Shown: positions 34,183 through 44,178 of the stretch, one piece after another
How the letters are laid out: the number at the start of each line of letters is the position of its first letter
Position numbering within the stretch: position 1 is the stretch's first letter
Assembly: GCF_024499055.1 (NCBI RefSeq)
Contig: NZ_CP071249.1
Span: 2,287,001 to 2,351,000, forward strand
Reading direction: 5' to 3'
Origin: Turicibacter bilis
GTDB taxonomy: Bacteria; Bacillota_I; Bacilli_A; MOL361; Turicibacteraceae
DNA length: 64,000 nt
Made by a program: the position numbers and the translations under genes
Notes under the pieces: model-generated
What the model was told of the DNA's origin: nothing
Database searches by the model: none
The model's input: the letters and a program-made list of their open reading frames with translations, nothing else

Positions 34183-34890
34183 CTACCATTCTTGCGGTGT
34201 ATAATTTAAGTCTTGGAATAAACGTGTTTTTTCTTTCTTAGTTAAGTCACGCCATTGTCCAACGGGTAAGTTACCTAAGTGAATATTCATGATTCGAACA
34301 CGCTGAAGACGATAAACTTCATATCCTAATGCTTCACACATACGACGAATTTGACGATTTAATCCTTGAGTTAAGATAATTTTAAATTCATATTTTGAAA
34401 GTTGTTCAACTTTACATGGTAATGTTTTTGTTCCAAGGATACGAACGCCTTTAGACATTTTTTCAACGAATTCAGGTGTGATTGGCTTATCAACAGATAC
34501 AATATATTCCTTTTCATGATTGTTTTCAGCACGTAAAATTTTATTAACAATATCACCATCATTTGTTAATAAAATTAAACCATCTGAATCTTTATCTAAA
34601 CGACCGATATTAAACACGCGTAATGGGTGGTTAACTAAGTCAACGATATTTCCTTTAACATTTTTCTCAGTAGTACATGTAATTCCAACAGGTTTATTTA
34701 AAGCAAGATAGACATTGTTACGTGCCAAACGAATACGTTGCCCATTAACCATAACCTCATCACCTGGCTTCACTTGATCACCGATTTTAGCTTTACGACC
34801 GTTAATTTTCACGCGTCCTTCTTCAATTAGTTTATCAGCTCCACGTCGAGAAGCTTTTCTAGATTCACTAATAAATTTATTTAAGCGCAT
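34183..34890 (-). CDS. rluF: 23S rRNA pseudouridine synthase RluF
   Basis: 235 aa. The N-terminal S4 RNA-binding domain ([21 protein letters not shown]...) is followed by an RsuA-type pseudouridine synthase with the catalytic Asp in [20 protein letters not shown] and the [23 protein letters not shown] motif. The [10 protein letters not shown] wording and length match RluF (position 2604 in E. coli). It is monocistronic. Confidence 0.9.
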   Translation of the reverse strand: MRLNKFISESRKASRRGADKLIEEGRVKINGRKAKIGDQVKPGDEVMVNGQRIRLARNNVYLALNKPVGITCTTEKNVKGNIVDLVNHPLRVFNIGRLDKDSDGLILLTNDGDIVNKILRAENNHEKEYIVSVDKPITPEFVEKMSKGVRILGTKTLPCKVEQLSKYEFKIILTQGLNRQIRRMCEALGYEVYRLQRVRIMNIHLGNLPVGQWRDLTKKEKTRLFQDLNYTPQEW

Positions 34891-35078
34891 ATTTTCACAC
34901 CCTTTAGCGAGATTTCTTGTTGCAAATCTTTCTAAGTATACTGTGATTTACATAACTTGTCGACTAAAAAGAGAAAATAGTGTCGAAAAAAGTCGTTTCA
35001 TTAATATATTGTTCAACTGATTAAGAAAATATGAGTTATGATATAATAAAGGAAATATGACAGCAGGAGGTTTAGAAG

Positions 35079-35342
35079 ATGGATCAACATTATTTAGTGA
35101 TGTTCTTACGTGAAGGAAGTTATATTGAGTCTAATGTGGAGCTTTTAGAGCTGGATCGCTCAACAATTGCTGAAGTGGTAGATCGTTTAATTGACTATCA
35201 TAACAGTGATGAATTAGAGGATGAACTTCGTAGCTGTGGTACAAATATTCGTGCCATTATTCGTGTTTACTTAAATCATGTTGGAGATTATGGTTATGAA
35301 GATTTCTATCATTTAGAATTAGTCACACCAAAATCATTATAG
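35079..35342 (+). CDS. Small acidic hypothetical protein
   Basis: 87 aa, strong AGCAGGAGG site and its own terminator, so surely expressed. It is acidic with predicted helices (LLELDRSTIAEVVDRLIDY) and no Cys-rich or catalytic motif. I do not recognise a family. Confidence 0.7.
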   Translation: MDQHYLVMFLREGSYIESNVELLELDRSTIAEVVDRLIDYHNSDELEDELRSCGTNIRAIIRVYLNHVGDYGYEDFYHLELVTPKSL

Positions 35343-35343
35343 T

Positions 35344-35377
35344 AAAAAGCACTTATCTAAAAGATAAGTGCTTTTTA
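35344..35377 (+). terminator. Terminator of the small acidic gene
   Basis: AAAAAGCACTTATCT and AGATAAGTGCTTTTT pair around AAA. Confidence 0.9.
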
Positions 35378-35682
35378 CTGTCCAAAGAATCATTAATAGG
35401 CTATAATAACTTTTTTTATTTTATATAGCAGCTAGAAGAAGCTATTTATATTAGGGGGAATATTAATTTTTTAACAGGGGACGATAAATTAAAAAAGTAT
35501 TACAAATAATATGGGATTAAATTAACGAATTTCGAAAGGTATAGATTTAGTATTAGTATGATTCAAAATAATAAACAGATGCCTCTAATTGAGACCAATG
35601 TAGAATTATAAAATACATTTCTGTTTCTATATAGATAATTTGGTATAATAAAAAAGATGTATCAAAAAACGGAGGTTCTAAC
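35378..35682. other. Intergenic region upstream of the DUF1456 gene
   Basis: About 305 bp, very A+T-rich, without a gene. A TATAAT at about 35644-35649 with an upstream TT-rich box is the likely promoter of the next gene, and CGGAGG precedes its start. Confidence 0.4.
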
Positions 35683-36198
35683 ATGAATAATAACGATATC
35701 TTAATTCGTATTCGATATGCACTAAACTTAAAAGATGGACAAATGGTTAAAATTTTCAAACTTGGTGGAGTAGAAGTCACAGAGGAAGAAGTAAAAAAAA
35801 TGTTAACCAAAGTAAAAGAAGAATTTGGTTTTCAAGATGCTGACAGTAATGAAACCTTACCATGTAACAATAAAATGTTAGATGCATTCTTAAATGGATT
35901 AATTACGTTTAAACGTGGTCCACAAGAAAAGAAATCTGGACAACCTGAAAATCCAGTTAGTATTACAAGACGTAATAACATTAATAATATCGTACTAAAG
36001 AAATTAAAAATTGCACTATCTTTAACGTCAGAGGAAGTTATTGATATTTTAGGATTAGCGGGTGTTAAAATTTCAAAGGGCGAATTAAGTGCCGTACTTC
36101 GTAAAGAAGGACATAAAAATTATAAAGAGTGTGGCGATCGTTACTTACGTAATTTCTTAAAAGGATTAGCCATTCAATACCGTACAACGCAAAAATAA
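35683..36198 (+). CDS. DUF1456-family protein (YehS-like)
   Basis: 171 aa consisting of two copies of the DUF1456 unit: NNDILIRIRYALNLKDGQMVKIFKLGGVEVTEEEV (4-38) and NNIVLKKLKIALSLTSEEVIDILGLAGVKISKGEL (about 105-140), each followed by a FLNGL/FLKGL helix. Cytoplasmic and of unknown function. Confidence 0.88.
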   Translation: MNNNDILIRIRYALNLKDGQMVKIFKLGGVEVTEEEVKKMLTKVKEEFGFQDADSNETLPCNNKMLDAFLNGLITFKRGPQEKKSGQPENPVSITRRNNINNIVLKKLKIALSLTSEEVIDILGLAGVKISKGELSAVLRKEGHKNYKECGDRYLRNFLKGLAIQYRTTQK

Positions 36199-36204
36199 TA
36201 AATA

Positions 36205-36233
36205 AAGCCTTATCCTTATGATAAGGTTTTTTA
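36205..36233 (+). terminator. Terminator of the DUF1456 gene
   Basis: AAGCCTTATC and GATAAGGTTTT with a T-run. Confidence 0.85.
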
Positions 36234-36363
36234 CTTTTTAATTGGTATATTATGTCTTAATTTGAAACAAATTGTCGTTGAAAAAAGTTTCATTTATTGA
36301 TATAATTTAACTTCAAAAGAGCTGCTTATGATGAAAAATTTCTATACATTGGAGAAGTGAAAA

Positions 36364-36960
36364 ATGACAGTAAGAATTGCAATTCTAGGTGGACCAAGAT
36401 GTGGTAAAACAACGTTAATTCAACAATTATATGTGGATATGAAAATCCGTGATATTAATGTCGGGGTTGCGACTGAATATAGTACCGATTATTTACGTGA
36501 TAAAGGAATGATCGAATCAATTTCAGAGCAATACGGAATTTATTTAGGACAATTACATTTAGAAAAAGCATTAGATGGACATGAATATGCAGTTACGGAT
36601 TACGCAACATTTGTTCCATATATTTATGGACGCTTAATGCTTGGAGATAAAAAACGTACTAAAAAAGAAATTGAGATTTTAAATGACTTATATAGTTTAG
36701 CAATTCGTGACTTACCTCAGTACGACTATATCTTCTTTGTACCTCGTGAATTTGGATATAAAAAAGATGGAGTTCGTTGGCAGGATGAAGAAGTTGCTCA
36801 AATGGTGGATGATGCAATCTTAAACTTCTTAAATGCAGAGAATGTGAAGTATGAAGTTATCACAGGTTCAACGCGAGAACGCTCAGAAAAAATCTTAAAT
36901 ATTGTTGGAATTGAAAAAGAAATTGTTAAACCGCAACCAGTAGAAGAATTAGCTGAATAA
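36364..36960 (+). CDS. NadR-like P-loop ATPase/kinase
   Basis: 198 aa. P-loop GGPRCGKTT (9-17), a middle region VTDYATFVPYIYG and a lid-like RWQDEEVAQMVDDAI; this is the AAA_28/NadR ribosylnicotinamide-kinase-like layout. There is no nucleotidylyltransferase domain. A kinase for a nucleoside or small metabolite is likely, but the substrate is not readable. Confidence 0.75.
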   Translation: MTVRIAILGGPRCGKTTLIQQLYVDMKIRDINVGVATEYSTDYLRDKGMIESISEQYGIYLGQLHLEKALDGHEYAVTDYATFVPYIYGRLMLGDKKRTKKEIEILNDLYSLAIRDLPQYDYIFFVPREFGYKKDGVRWQDEEVAQMVDDAILNFLNAENVKYEVITGSTRERSEKILNIVGIEKEIVKPQPVEELAE

Positions 36961-36967
36961 TAAATAA

Positions 36968-37004
36968 AATAAAGCCTATATCAATTTTCGATATAGGCTT
37001 TATT
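36968..37004. terminator. Bidirectional terminator
   Basis: AATAAAGCCTATATC and GATATAGGCTTTATT are perfect complements between convergent genes. Confidence 0.88.
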
Positions 37005-37007
37005 TCA

Positions 37008-37514
37008 TTATAAACATTTTTCAAAAGCTACACGTTTACTGCCATCAGCTAGATAAATGACACCGCAATAATCAAATCCATTTTTTATAAGAGAGCGTTG
37101 CATCGCTTGGTTATCCTCATGTGTATCGACTTTAATGCTACCAACACTTTTTTTATTACACATTAATTCAGTTTGTTTAATCATTTCAGATGAGAGCCCG
37201 ATTCCTTTTAACTCATGATCAACTGCAATCCGATGGATGACGGCATAGTTATCATTACTTTTCCAATCCCCTTCAAAAATTTTATTATAAGTAGCTTCTC
37301 CTTCAAAAGAAATAGCGATGGTTCCAACAATCTCATTATTTTTTATTAAGACAAAACTATGTCCATTTTTAATATCATTTTCAATGACTTTAGCATTTGG
37401 ATAACCATTTTGCCATTGATTGATTCCCTTTTCTTTGAAATATTGTTGAGCTTGTTTAATAATCTCCATGACACGTTCAATATCTTCTAGTTTAGTATAT
37501 CTTAATGCTAACAT
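37008..37514 (-). CDS. GNAT-family N-acetyltransferase
   Basis: 168 aa. Begins LALRYTKLEDIERVMEIIKQAQQYFKEKGINQWQNGYPN, typical of a common Bacillota acetyltransferase group. The acetyl-CoA motif lies in IHRIAVDHELKGIGLSSEMIKQTE, followed by IKVDTHEDNQAMQRSLIKNGFDYCGVI. Substrate unknown. AAAGGAG ribosome binding site. Confidence 0.88.
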   Translation of the reverse strand: MLALRYTKLEDIERVMEIIKQAQQYFKEKGINQWQNGYPNAKVIENDIKNGHSFVLIKNNEIVGTIAISFEGEATYNKIFEGDWKSNDNYAVIHRIAVDHELKGIGLSSEMIKQTELMCNKKSVGSIKVDTHEDNQAMQRSLIKNGFDYCGVIYLADGSKRVAFEKCL

Positions 37515-37660
37515 CTTTATTCTCCTTTCAAAAGTGGATAATTATTAATCATTATATCACCAAGTTCTATAACATAACTCTAATGTTTTCGACGAATTTC
37601 GCGATTAGAAATGACTAATTCGTACATACTAATGAAGTAAAACTAAAGGAGGTAGTCGCT

Positions 37661-38605
37661 ATGCAGACTGGAACTAGACGTGTTGTATTAGTTGGTACAG
37701 GATTTGTTGGAATGAGCTTTGCGTATTCAATGGTAAACCAAGGTGGAGCTGAGGAGTTAGTTCTAATTGACGTTAATCATGAAAAAGCTGTTGGTGAAGC
37801 CATGGACTTAAATCACGGGATTCCATTTGGCCCAGAAAAAATTGAAATCTGGGCTGGAGATTACTCAGACTGTAAAACAGCCGATATCGTTGTTGTGACA
37901 GCTGGTGTTAATCAACAACCCGGAGAAACACGCTTAGCCTTAGTTGAACGAAATGCGAAAATCATGCGTGATGTTATTAAAAATGTTATGCAATCAGGAT
38001 TTAATGGAATTCTGTTAATTGCAAGTAACCCTGTTGATGTCTTAACTTATATTGCTTGGCAAGAATCAGGTTTACCAAAACATCGTGTCATTGGGACCGG
38101 AACAACACTTGATACCGCTCGTTTAAGATACCAAATGGGTAAATATTTAGACGTCGATCCTCGTAACGTTCACGGTTATATTGTCGGTGAGCATGGTGAT
38201 ACTGAAACGCCATTATGGTCACATACAAGCGTCGGTGTCAAACCAATCTTCGATATTATTAAAGATCATCCAGAATACAAAAGAGAAGATTTAGAAGAAA
38301 TCTATGTCAACGTCCGTGATGCTGCTTATCATATTATTGAACGTAAACGTGCCACTTATTACGGAATTGGGATGTGTATCACGCGTATTGTTAAAGCCAT
38401 CCTAAATGACGAAAACTCAGTCTTACCAGTGTCAGCTTATTTAGATGGTGAATATGGTCTTCATGATATCTTTACCGGTGTGCCTGCGATTGTCAATCGT
38501 AACGGAATTCGCGAAGTCTTTAACTTAAATATTAGTTCAGAAGAACTCGAACAATTAACTAAATCCGTCTCAATTTTAAAAGAAACATTAGATACCGTGC
38601 GTTAA
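37661..38605 (+). CDS. ldh: L-lactate dehydrogenase
   Basis: 314 aa. Rossmann motif [11 protein letters not shown] (12-22), NAD-binding Asp in [10 protein letters not shown], substrate-loop [17 protein letters not shown] with the catalytic Arg, NPVDVLTY and the proton-relay His in [13 protein letters not shown]. It reduces pyruvate to L-lactate and regenerates NAD+ in fermentation. AAAGGAGG site; single gene with a terminator. Confidence 0.96.
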   Translation: MQTGTRRVVLVGTGFVGMSFAYSMVNQGGAEELVLIDVNHEKAVGEAMDLNHGIPFGPEKIEIWAGDYSDCKTADIVVVTAGVNQQPGETRLALVERNAKIMRDVIKNVMQSGFNGILLIASNPVDVLTYIAWQESGLPKHRVIGTGTTLDTARLRYQMGKYLDVDPRNVHGYIVGEHGDTETPLWSHTSVGVKPIFDIIKDHPEYKREDLEEIYVNVRDAAYHIIERKRATYYGIGMCITRIVKAILNDENSVLPVSAYLDGEYGLHDIFTGVPAIVNRNGIREVFNLNISSEELEQLTKSVSILKETLDTVR

Positions 38606-38616
38606 TTGAATAAAAG

Positions 38617-38646
38617 AAACCTCAATCTAGTATTGAGGTTTTTTTA
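38617..38646 (+). terminator. Terminator of ldh
   Basis: AAACCTCAAT and ATTGAGGTTT with a run of T. Confidence 0.9.
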
Positions 38647-38680
38647 TGTATCGCACTTCATATTACAATCTGTCATAACA

Positions 38681-38723
38681 AAAAAAACCACTTACCGTTT
38701 CAAGGGCGGCAAGTGGTTTTTAT
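38681..38723. terminator. Terminator of the small zinc-ribbon gene
   Basis: AAAACCACTT and CCG pair with CGG and AAGTGGTTTT. The A-run on the left gives the U-run on the minus strand. Confidence 0.85.
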
Positions 38724-38896
38724 TATTTCCCTACACATTCACGACAACGATTATAATCATCCTGCATTGGGAAACGTGAATCGACACGCCCACCTGGTCC
38801 AACTTCTAGATTACAATTCGCACAATAAGGGATTTCATCGTAAGTTCCATCTTCATAAAGCATAGATAAAGGTTGCATCACAAACTCTTCAAACAT
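38723..38896 (-). CDS. 57-residue zinc-ribbon-like protein
   Basis: An ATG at 38896 behind GAGGTGACAAG runs to TAA at 38723. Two CxxC pairs (C25/C28 and C51/C54) are 23 residues apart, as in a zinc ribbon, with an acidic N-terminus (MFEEFVMQPLSMLYEDG). A dedicated terminator overlaps its end. No family can be named. Confidence 0.75.
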   Translation of the reverse strand: MFEEFVMQPLSMLYEDGTYDEIPYCANCNLEVGPGGRVDSRFPMQDDYNRCRECVGK

Positions 38897-39220
38897 CTTG
38901 TCACCTCATTTCTTTATAGATAAAAATGACTATATCATTTATATCATATCTTAATCAACGACAAAATAAAATCCCTAATAACCTTAATCAAAAGAACCTA
39001 GGGTTTAATATAATATGAGATAGGCTGATTGGGTTAGTAATAAATAATTAATTAAAACTGAAATGTACCGTATAAATTTATTAGGTATTGAATATAGTTT
39101 TAATTGTAGAGTTAGTGAAATATTAGGTTAAATGATTTGAATATACTAAGTTTGTTTGAATTTATTTACAAATAATGGAAAATATTTTAAAATGATTAAT
39201 AACTTAATAAAAAATAATTA
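38897..39220. other. Intergenic region before the lysine riboswitch
   Basis: About 320 bp, A+T-rich, with no gene. AATCCCTA and TAGGGTTT (about 38969-39005) can pair. TTTACA at about 39167 lies upstream of the riboswitch, but a convincing -10 was not identified. Confidence 0.35.
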
Positions 39221-39390
39221 AGGTAGAGGCTGCGGTTCTTAAGAGTATTCATAATGAGGTAAGCGCAATGAAGTATGAAGAAAGGAATAACCGCCGAAGG
39301 CTATAACTGAAGCTTTAAGGTTATAGACCTGGGGGTGTATAGAAGATATGCATCACTGTCACAAATGCAAATTTGTGTTGAGCTACATTT
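39221..39390 (+). promoter_or_regulatory. Lysine (L-box) riboswitch
   Basis: Conserved L-box core elements appear in order: GAGGCTGCG, CTTAAGAGTA, TGAAG, ACCGCCGAAGG, ACTGAAG, then the GGGGGTG and GCATCACTGTCAC peripheral helices ending TTGTGTTGAGCTAC. It is followed by a terminator hairpin and then lysA, so high lysine should end transcription before the operon. Placement in front of a lysine operon supports the call. Confidence 0.9.
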
Positions 39391-39400
39391 AAGAAATAGA

Positions 39401-39438
39401 GACTATCCTGTTATCATCTATTTTAGGATAGTATTTTT
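39401..39438 (+). terminator. Riboswitch expression-platform terminator
   Basis: GACTATCCT pairs with AGGATAGT, then ATTTTT. It lies directly after the L-box aptamer and should form when lysine is bound. Confidence 0.85.
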
Positions 39439-39440
39439 CG

Positions 39441-39476
39441 AAGCTCCCTTAGTATGATTCAAATGAGGGAGCTTTT
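39441..39476 (+). terminator. Second hairpin before lysA
   Basis: AAGCTCCCT and AGGGAGCTT pair, then TTATTT. Two successive hairpins between aptamer and lysA are unusual and may give tighter control. Confidence 0.7.
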
Positions 39477-39522
39477 ATTTGTAAATGTGAGCCTCTTTAT
39501 GACGAAAAGGAAGGACGACAAA

Positions 39523-40818
39523 ATGAAATTACAAGGAACGATGTCAGTAAAAAATGATGAACTTTATATCGGAGGAATTAGTTGTTTAGAACTTGCTAAG
39601 ACGTATAAAACCCCTTTATATGTCTTTGATGAACAACTTGCTCGAGAGAATTGCCGCGAATATGTGAAACATTTCAAAGTGAAAGAACATCGAAATCGAG
39701 TCGCTTATGCTGGGAAGGCCTTTTTACCCCTTCATATGTGTCAACTCATTAAAGAAGAAGGATTATATTTAGATGTGGTATCTGGTGGGGAATTATACAC
39801 GGCGCATAAAGCTCAGTTCCCAATGGAAAATGTACTGTTTCACGGAAATAATAAGACCATTGATGAAATTAAAATGGGTCTTGAGTTAGGAGTAGGTCGA
39901 TTTGTTGTTGATAACTATTATGAACTTGATTTGCTAGAACAGTTCTGTAAAGAAAGAGGCACATCGCAAGCGATTTATTTGAGAATTACACCTGGTATAG
40001 AAGCACATACACATGATTATATAAAAACGGGACAAATTGATTCGAAATTTGGATTTACTTTGACTAATGGGGATTTATATGAGTGTTTAGCCAGTTTTCA
40101 TCGATATGAGCATCTACAACTGGTTGGATTACATGCACATATTGGATCACAAATTTTTGATGTAGAACCTTTTTTAGATGAAGTAGATATTATGATGAGT
40201 TTAGTTAAGGAGATTAAGGAAACATACGGCATTCAAATTAGAGAAGTTGATTTAGGAGGAGGAGTTGGCGTTTATTATACGAAAAATGATCAACCAAAAA
40301 CCATTCAACAATTTTGTGAAGCTATGATTGAAAAAGTAGAAAAATCTTGTCAGAAATTAGGGATTAACGTACCGACGTTAATCGTTGAACCAGGACGTTC
40401 CATTGTCGCAAATGCTGGAAGTACGCTATATACAGTTGGATCGATGAAAGATATTAAAGATGTTCGAACCTATGTCAGTGTAGATGGTGGAATGACTGAT
40501 AATATCAGACCTTCGTTATATCAAGCACGTTATGAGTGTGCGATTGTGAATAAAATGAGAACAGGGGATCAAAAGCAAGTAACGATCGCAGGAAAATGTT
40601 GTGAAAGTGGTGATATTCTTATCACAGATGTTGATATTAAGGGTATTGAAACAGGTGATATCTTGATTATTGCCTCAACCGGTGCGTATGGATATTCGAT
40701 GTCATCAAATTATAACAAGATTCCGAAGGCTGCGGTTGTTTCGGTTCAAAATGGAAAAAGTCGAGTGATTTGTAAACGACAAACGTTAGAGGAATTACTA
40801 GCTTTAGAAGTTTTATAG
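39523..40818 (+). CDS. lysA: Diaminopimelate decarboxylase
   Basis: 431 aa from the ATG at 39523 (AAGGAAGGACG); the frame upstream to 39454 covers the hairpin and is rejected. PLP lysine K65 in RVAYAGKAF, glycine-rich loop VDLGGGVGVYY, EPGRSIVANAG and the C-terminal active-site Cys in AGKCCESGD. It makes L-lysine from meso-DAP. First gene of the operon, unusual because lysA acts last in the pathway. Confidence 0.95.
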   Translation: MKLQGTMSVKNDELYIGGISCLELAKTYKTPLYVFDEQLARENCREYVKHFKVKEHRNRVAYAGKAFLPLHMCQLIKEEGLYLDVVSGGELYTAHKAQFPMENVLFHGNNKTIDEIKMGLELGVGRFVVDNYYELDLLEQFCKERGTSQAIYLRITPGIEAHTHDYIKTGQIDSKFGFTLTNGDLYECLASFHRYEHLQLVGLHAHIGSQIFDVEPFLDEVDIMMSLVKEIKETYGIQIREVDLGGGVGVYYTKNDQPKTIQQFCEAMIEKVEKSCQKLGINVPTLIVEPGRSIVANAGSTLYTVGSMKDIKDVRTYVSVDGGMTDNIRPSLYQARYECAIVNKMRTGDQKQVTIAGKCCESGDILITDVDIKGIETGDILIIASTGAYGYSMSSNYNKIPKAAVVSVQNGKSRVICKRQTLEELLALEVL

Positions 40819-40831
40819 GGGGAATGAGAAT

Positions 40832-42028
40832 ATGGGGATTTTGGTTCATAAGTATGGTGGGACATCAGTTGGAACAACTGAGAAGATTAAACGGATTGCA
40901 AAACGAGTCATTGCGGAAAAGGAAAAGGGAAATGATATGGTGGTTGTCGTATCGGCGATGGGGAAAACGACGGATCATTTAGTGGAGATGTCAAAAGAGA
41001 TTGCGATAAATCCCAATAAACGAGAAATGGATTTGATTTTATCCACTGGAGAACAAGTGTCCATTGCGTTGTTGTCGATGGCCTTTCAGGAATTTGGATA
41101 TGACGCTATTGCTCTAACTGGGTTTCAAGCTGGAATTAAAACATATGGACCGCATACTAAAAATAAAATTTTGGATATTGATGATGAGAAAATTAAGAAT
41201 TATTTAAAAGAAGGGAAAGTTGTAGTTGTTGCTGGGTTTCAAGGGGTGAATGAAAATGGCGATATTACAACACTTGGTCGAGGAGGGTCAGATACAACAG
41301 CAGTTGCTATAGCAGCGAAACTTGGTTGTCCATGTCATATTTATACAGATGTTGATGGCATTTATTCCGTCGATCCACGACTGTATAAAGAGGCGAAAAA
41401 ACTTGATGTTATTAGTTATGAAGAGATGATGGAGATGGCAAGCCTTGGTGCAGGTGTGATGGAACCACGTGCTATTGAAATTGGATGTAAATATAATATT
41501 CCAATTTATGTAGCTTCAAGTATAAATGATGTGGGTGGAACTTATATTAAGGAGTATGATGAGAAAATGGAAGCGAATATAGTAACGGGGTTAAGTGTTT
41601 GTGATGATATTTTAATGGTAACAGTTAGTCATATTTTATATAACTTAGATCATGTTGCGACTTTATTTGAAAAACTAGCGATTGAAAATGTAAATGTGGA
41701 TATGATTAGTCAAACAGCACCAGTTGATGGGTATATTAATGTTTCTTTTACTGCACCAAAAGATGATTTATTTGTAATTGAAAAGGTGATGGGGGATCTA
41801 GAGGGTAGAGTTGAGATTAGTATAGAGGATGAAATTACAAAAATTTCAGTCGTTGGAATTGGAATGAGAAATCAAAGTGGAGTAAGTGGTCGCTTATTTA
41901 GAATTTTAGCGGATAACGGGATTTCCTTTAGGCAAGTGACAACATCAGAAATTAGTATTTCATACACAATTGATAAAAAAGATAAAGAAAAAGCGGTTCG
42001 TGCCTTATCGAATGAGTTGAATTTATAA
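40832..42028 (+). CDS. lysC: Aspartate kinase
   Basis: 398 aa, monofunctional. Kinase motif VHKYGGTSVG at the N-terminus, LGRGGSDTTAVAIA and the DVDGIYSVDPR loop, then two ACT domains (about 265-398) for feedback regulation. It phosphorylates aspartate, the entry to the lysine/threonine branch. Located 13 bp after lysA. Confidence 0.95.
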   Translation: MGILVHKYGGTSVGTTEKIKRIAKRVIAEKEKGNDMVVVVSAMGKTTDHLVEMSKEIAINPNKREMDLILSTGEQVSIALLSMAFQEFGYDAIALTGFQAGIKTYGPHTKNKILDIDDEKIKNYLKEGKVVVVAGFQGVNENGDITTLGRGGSDTTAVAIAAKLGCPCHIYTDVDGIYSVDPRLYKEAKKLDVISYEEMMEMASLGAGVMEPRAIEIGCKYNIPIYVASSINDVGGTYIKEYDEKMEANIVTGLSVCDDILMVTVSHILYNLDHVATLFEKLAIENVNVDMISQTAPVDGYINVSFTAPKDDLFVIEKVMGDLEGRVEISIEDEITKISVVGIGMRNQSGVSGRLFRILADNGISFRQVTTSEISISYTIDKKDKEKAVRALSNELNL

Positions 42029-42042
42029 AGGGGGAACGGCGT

Positions 42043-43173
42043 ATGGATTTAAAAGAAATTTTAACAACGCATCGAGAGTATTTACATCAAATTCCCGAAC
42101 TTGGATTTTGTGAGTTTAAAACATCAGCATATTTAAAAGAACAATTAGAACTTTTAGGATACAAGGTTGAATCAACCGCAAAAACAGGATTGTTAGCTTA
42201 TCGAAAAGGTGAAAGTGATGAATGTATTGCTTTTCGCTCAGATATGGATGGATTGAGTTTAGCAGAAGAGACTGGCGTTGCATTTACATCTAAACATCAG
42301 GGAAAAATGCATGGATGTGGTCATGATGGTCACATGGCTATTTTACTTGGATTTGCGACTCATTTATCAAAGATTGAACCGTTAAAAAAGAGCGTATTAT
42401 TCATTTTACAACCGGCAGAAGAAGGTCCAGGCGGAGCTGAGGTTATTGTCAAAGAAGGAGTATTAAAAAAATATAAGGTGAAGTTTATATTTGGTCTACA
42501 TTTATATCCAGAGATTGAGGAGGGAAAGTTTGGGCTTCGATCAGGTGTGATGACAGCTCAAACTGGAGAGGTTGATATTGTCATTCAAGGTCAAGGTGGG
42601 CATGGAGCGATTCCTCATAAAGCAAATGATGCGCTCATTATAATGGCTCAGTTAATCAATAGTTATCAAAGCATTGTGAGTCGAAATTTGAATCCAATTG
42701 ATGGGGGCGTTCTTACCATTGGTACGATTCATGGTGGAGAGCGTCGAAATATTATTGCTGAAAAAGTAGAACTGACAGGAACGATTCGCGCATTTAGTGA
42801 AGAAGTTTATGAAACGATTAAGCGACGTATTGTAGAGATCAATACTGGACTTGAGACGATGTTTAATGCCAAAGTAAAGACGCAATTTATTGATATGTAT
42901 CCATGTATTGTGAATGATAAATCATTATTTGAGTTAGTGTGTCACTCAACACTCGGTGAGAAAATGATTGAAATTGATCCGATGATGATTGCAGAAGATT
43001 TCTCTTATTATCAAAAAGAGGTTCCAGGATTATTCTTTATGCTAGGATCTCGTAATGATGCGCTTGGTTTTACAAATCCACTGCATCATTCGAAATTTAA
43101 TTTTAGTGACAATGTTTTATTAAATGGCGTTGAACTGTATGATGAAATGTGTCGTTTATTAAATGTTTATTAG
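42043..43173 (+). CDS. dapL: N-acetyldiaminopimelate deacetylase (M20 family)
   Basis: 376 aa, GGGGGAA site. M20 metallopeptidase motifs: HQIPELGF near the N-terminus, RSDMDGLSLAEETG, MHGCGHDGHMA and QPAEEGPGGAEV. General M20D hydrolases look alike, but position inside the dap operon with dapH fixes the role as N-acetyl-LL-DAP deacetylase, the last step of the acetylase route. The gene name follows operon context. Confidence 0.85.
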   Translation: MDLKEILTTHREYLHQIPELGFCEFKTSAYLKEQLELLGYKVESTAKTGLLAYRKGESDECIAFRSDMDGLSLAEETGVAFTSKHQGKMHGCGHDGHMAILLGFATHLSKIEPLKKSVLFILQPAEEGPGGAEVIVKEGVLKKYKVKFIFGLHLYPEIEEGKFGLRSGVMTAQTGEVDIVIQGQGGHGAIPHKANDALIIMAQLINSYQSIVSRNLNPIDGGVLTIGTIHGGERRNIIAEKVELTGTIRAFSEEVYETIKRRIVEINTGLETMFNAKVKTQFIDMYPCIVNDKSLFELVCHSTLGEKMIEIDPMMIAEDFSYYQKEVPGLFFMLGSRNDALGFTNPLHHSKFNFSDNVLLNGVELYDEMCRLLNVY

Positions 43174-43185
43174 GGAGTGTGTAAA

Positions 43186-44166
43186 ATGAATGGGATTAAT
43201 GTTGCAATTGTAGGGGCTACTGGTTTAGTGGGACAAACCTTTTTAAAAGTACTTGAGGAACGAAATTTTCCAATTAAGGAGTTATATTGCTTTGCATCAA
43301 GTCGCTCAGCTGGAAAAACGATTGAGTTTAAAGGAAAAACTTATGTTGTTGAAGAATTAACAGAACAATCTTTTGATCGAGAAATTGATATTGCTTTATT
43401 TTCAGCAGGCGGTGGAATTAGTAAGAAGTTTGCTCCGATTGCGGCTAGTAAAGGAGTACGAGTAGTAGATAATTCTAGCGCTTGGCGCATGGAAGCCGAA
43501 ATTCCACTTATTGTACCAGAGGTGAATCCTCATGTTTTAAGTCATAATGACTACATTATTTCGAATCCAAATTGTTCAACGATTCAATCCGTCGTTCCAT
43601 TAAAAGTGTTACATGAGGCATTTGGAATTAAACGCATTGTGTATTCGACTTATCAGGCTGTATCTGGCTCAGGGGTGAAGGGGCTTCATGATTTAGAAGC
43701 GGGAACAACTGAGTTTTATCCGTATCCGATTGTTGGAAATTGCTTACCCCATATCGATGTCTTTTTAGACAATGGTTATACAAAAGAAGAAGTTAAAATG
43801 ATTGAGGAAACGAAAAAAATTTTAGGAGATCAAAATATTAAAGTAACAGCAACAACAGTACGAGTGCCTGTTAAGTATGGACATTCTGTTTCGATGAATT
43901 TGGAGTTTGAGCGTGAGTTTGAGTTAGAAGAGGTTTATAGGCTACTACAAAGCGTGGATGGCTTAGTAGTACATGGTCACGAAAATTCGCTCGATTATCC
44001 AATGCCTATTGATGTTGAAGGGCATAATGAAGTTCATGTTGGCCGAATTAGACGTGATTTTAGTGTCGATTCAGGTTTAAATTTATGGGTGGTTGCCGAT
44101 AACATTAGGAAAGGTGCAGCAACGAATACCGTTCAGATTGCTGAATTACTGTTAGATTATTTGTAG
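43186..44166 (+). CDS. asd: Aspartate-semialdehyde dehydrogenase
   Basis: 326 aa from the ATG at 43186 (GGGAGTG). NADP-binding GATGLVGQTFL (10-20), FSAGGG, and the catalytic C130 in SNPNCSTIQ, with the later GHSVSMNLEF and HVGRIRRD substrate residues. It converts aspartyl phosphate to the semialdehyde used by DapA. Confidence 0.95.
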   Translation: MNGINVAIVGATGLVGQTFLKVLEERNFPIKELYCFASSRSAGKTIEFKGKTYVVEELTEQSFDREIDIALFSAGGGISKKFAPIAASKGVRVVDNSSAWRMEAEIPLIVPEVNPHVLSHNDYIISNPNCSTIQSVVPLKVLHEAFGIKRIVYSTYQAVSGSGVKGLHDLEAGTTEFYPYPIVGNCLPHIDVFLDNGYTKEEVKMIEETKKILGDQNIKVTATTVRVPVKYGHSVSMNLEFEREFELEEVYRLLQSVDGLVVHGHENSLDYPMPIDVEGHNEVHVGRIRRDFSVDSGLNLWVVADNIRKGAATNTVQIAELLLDYL

Positions 44167-44178
44167 GAGATGGGAAAG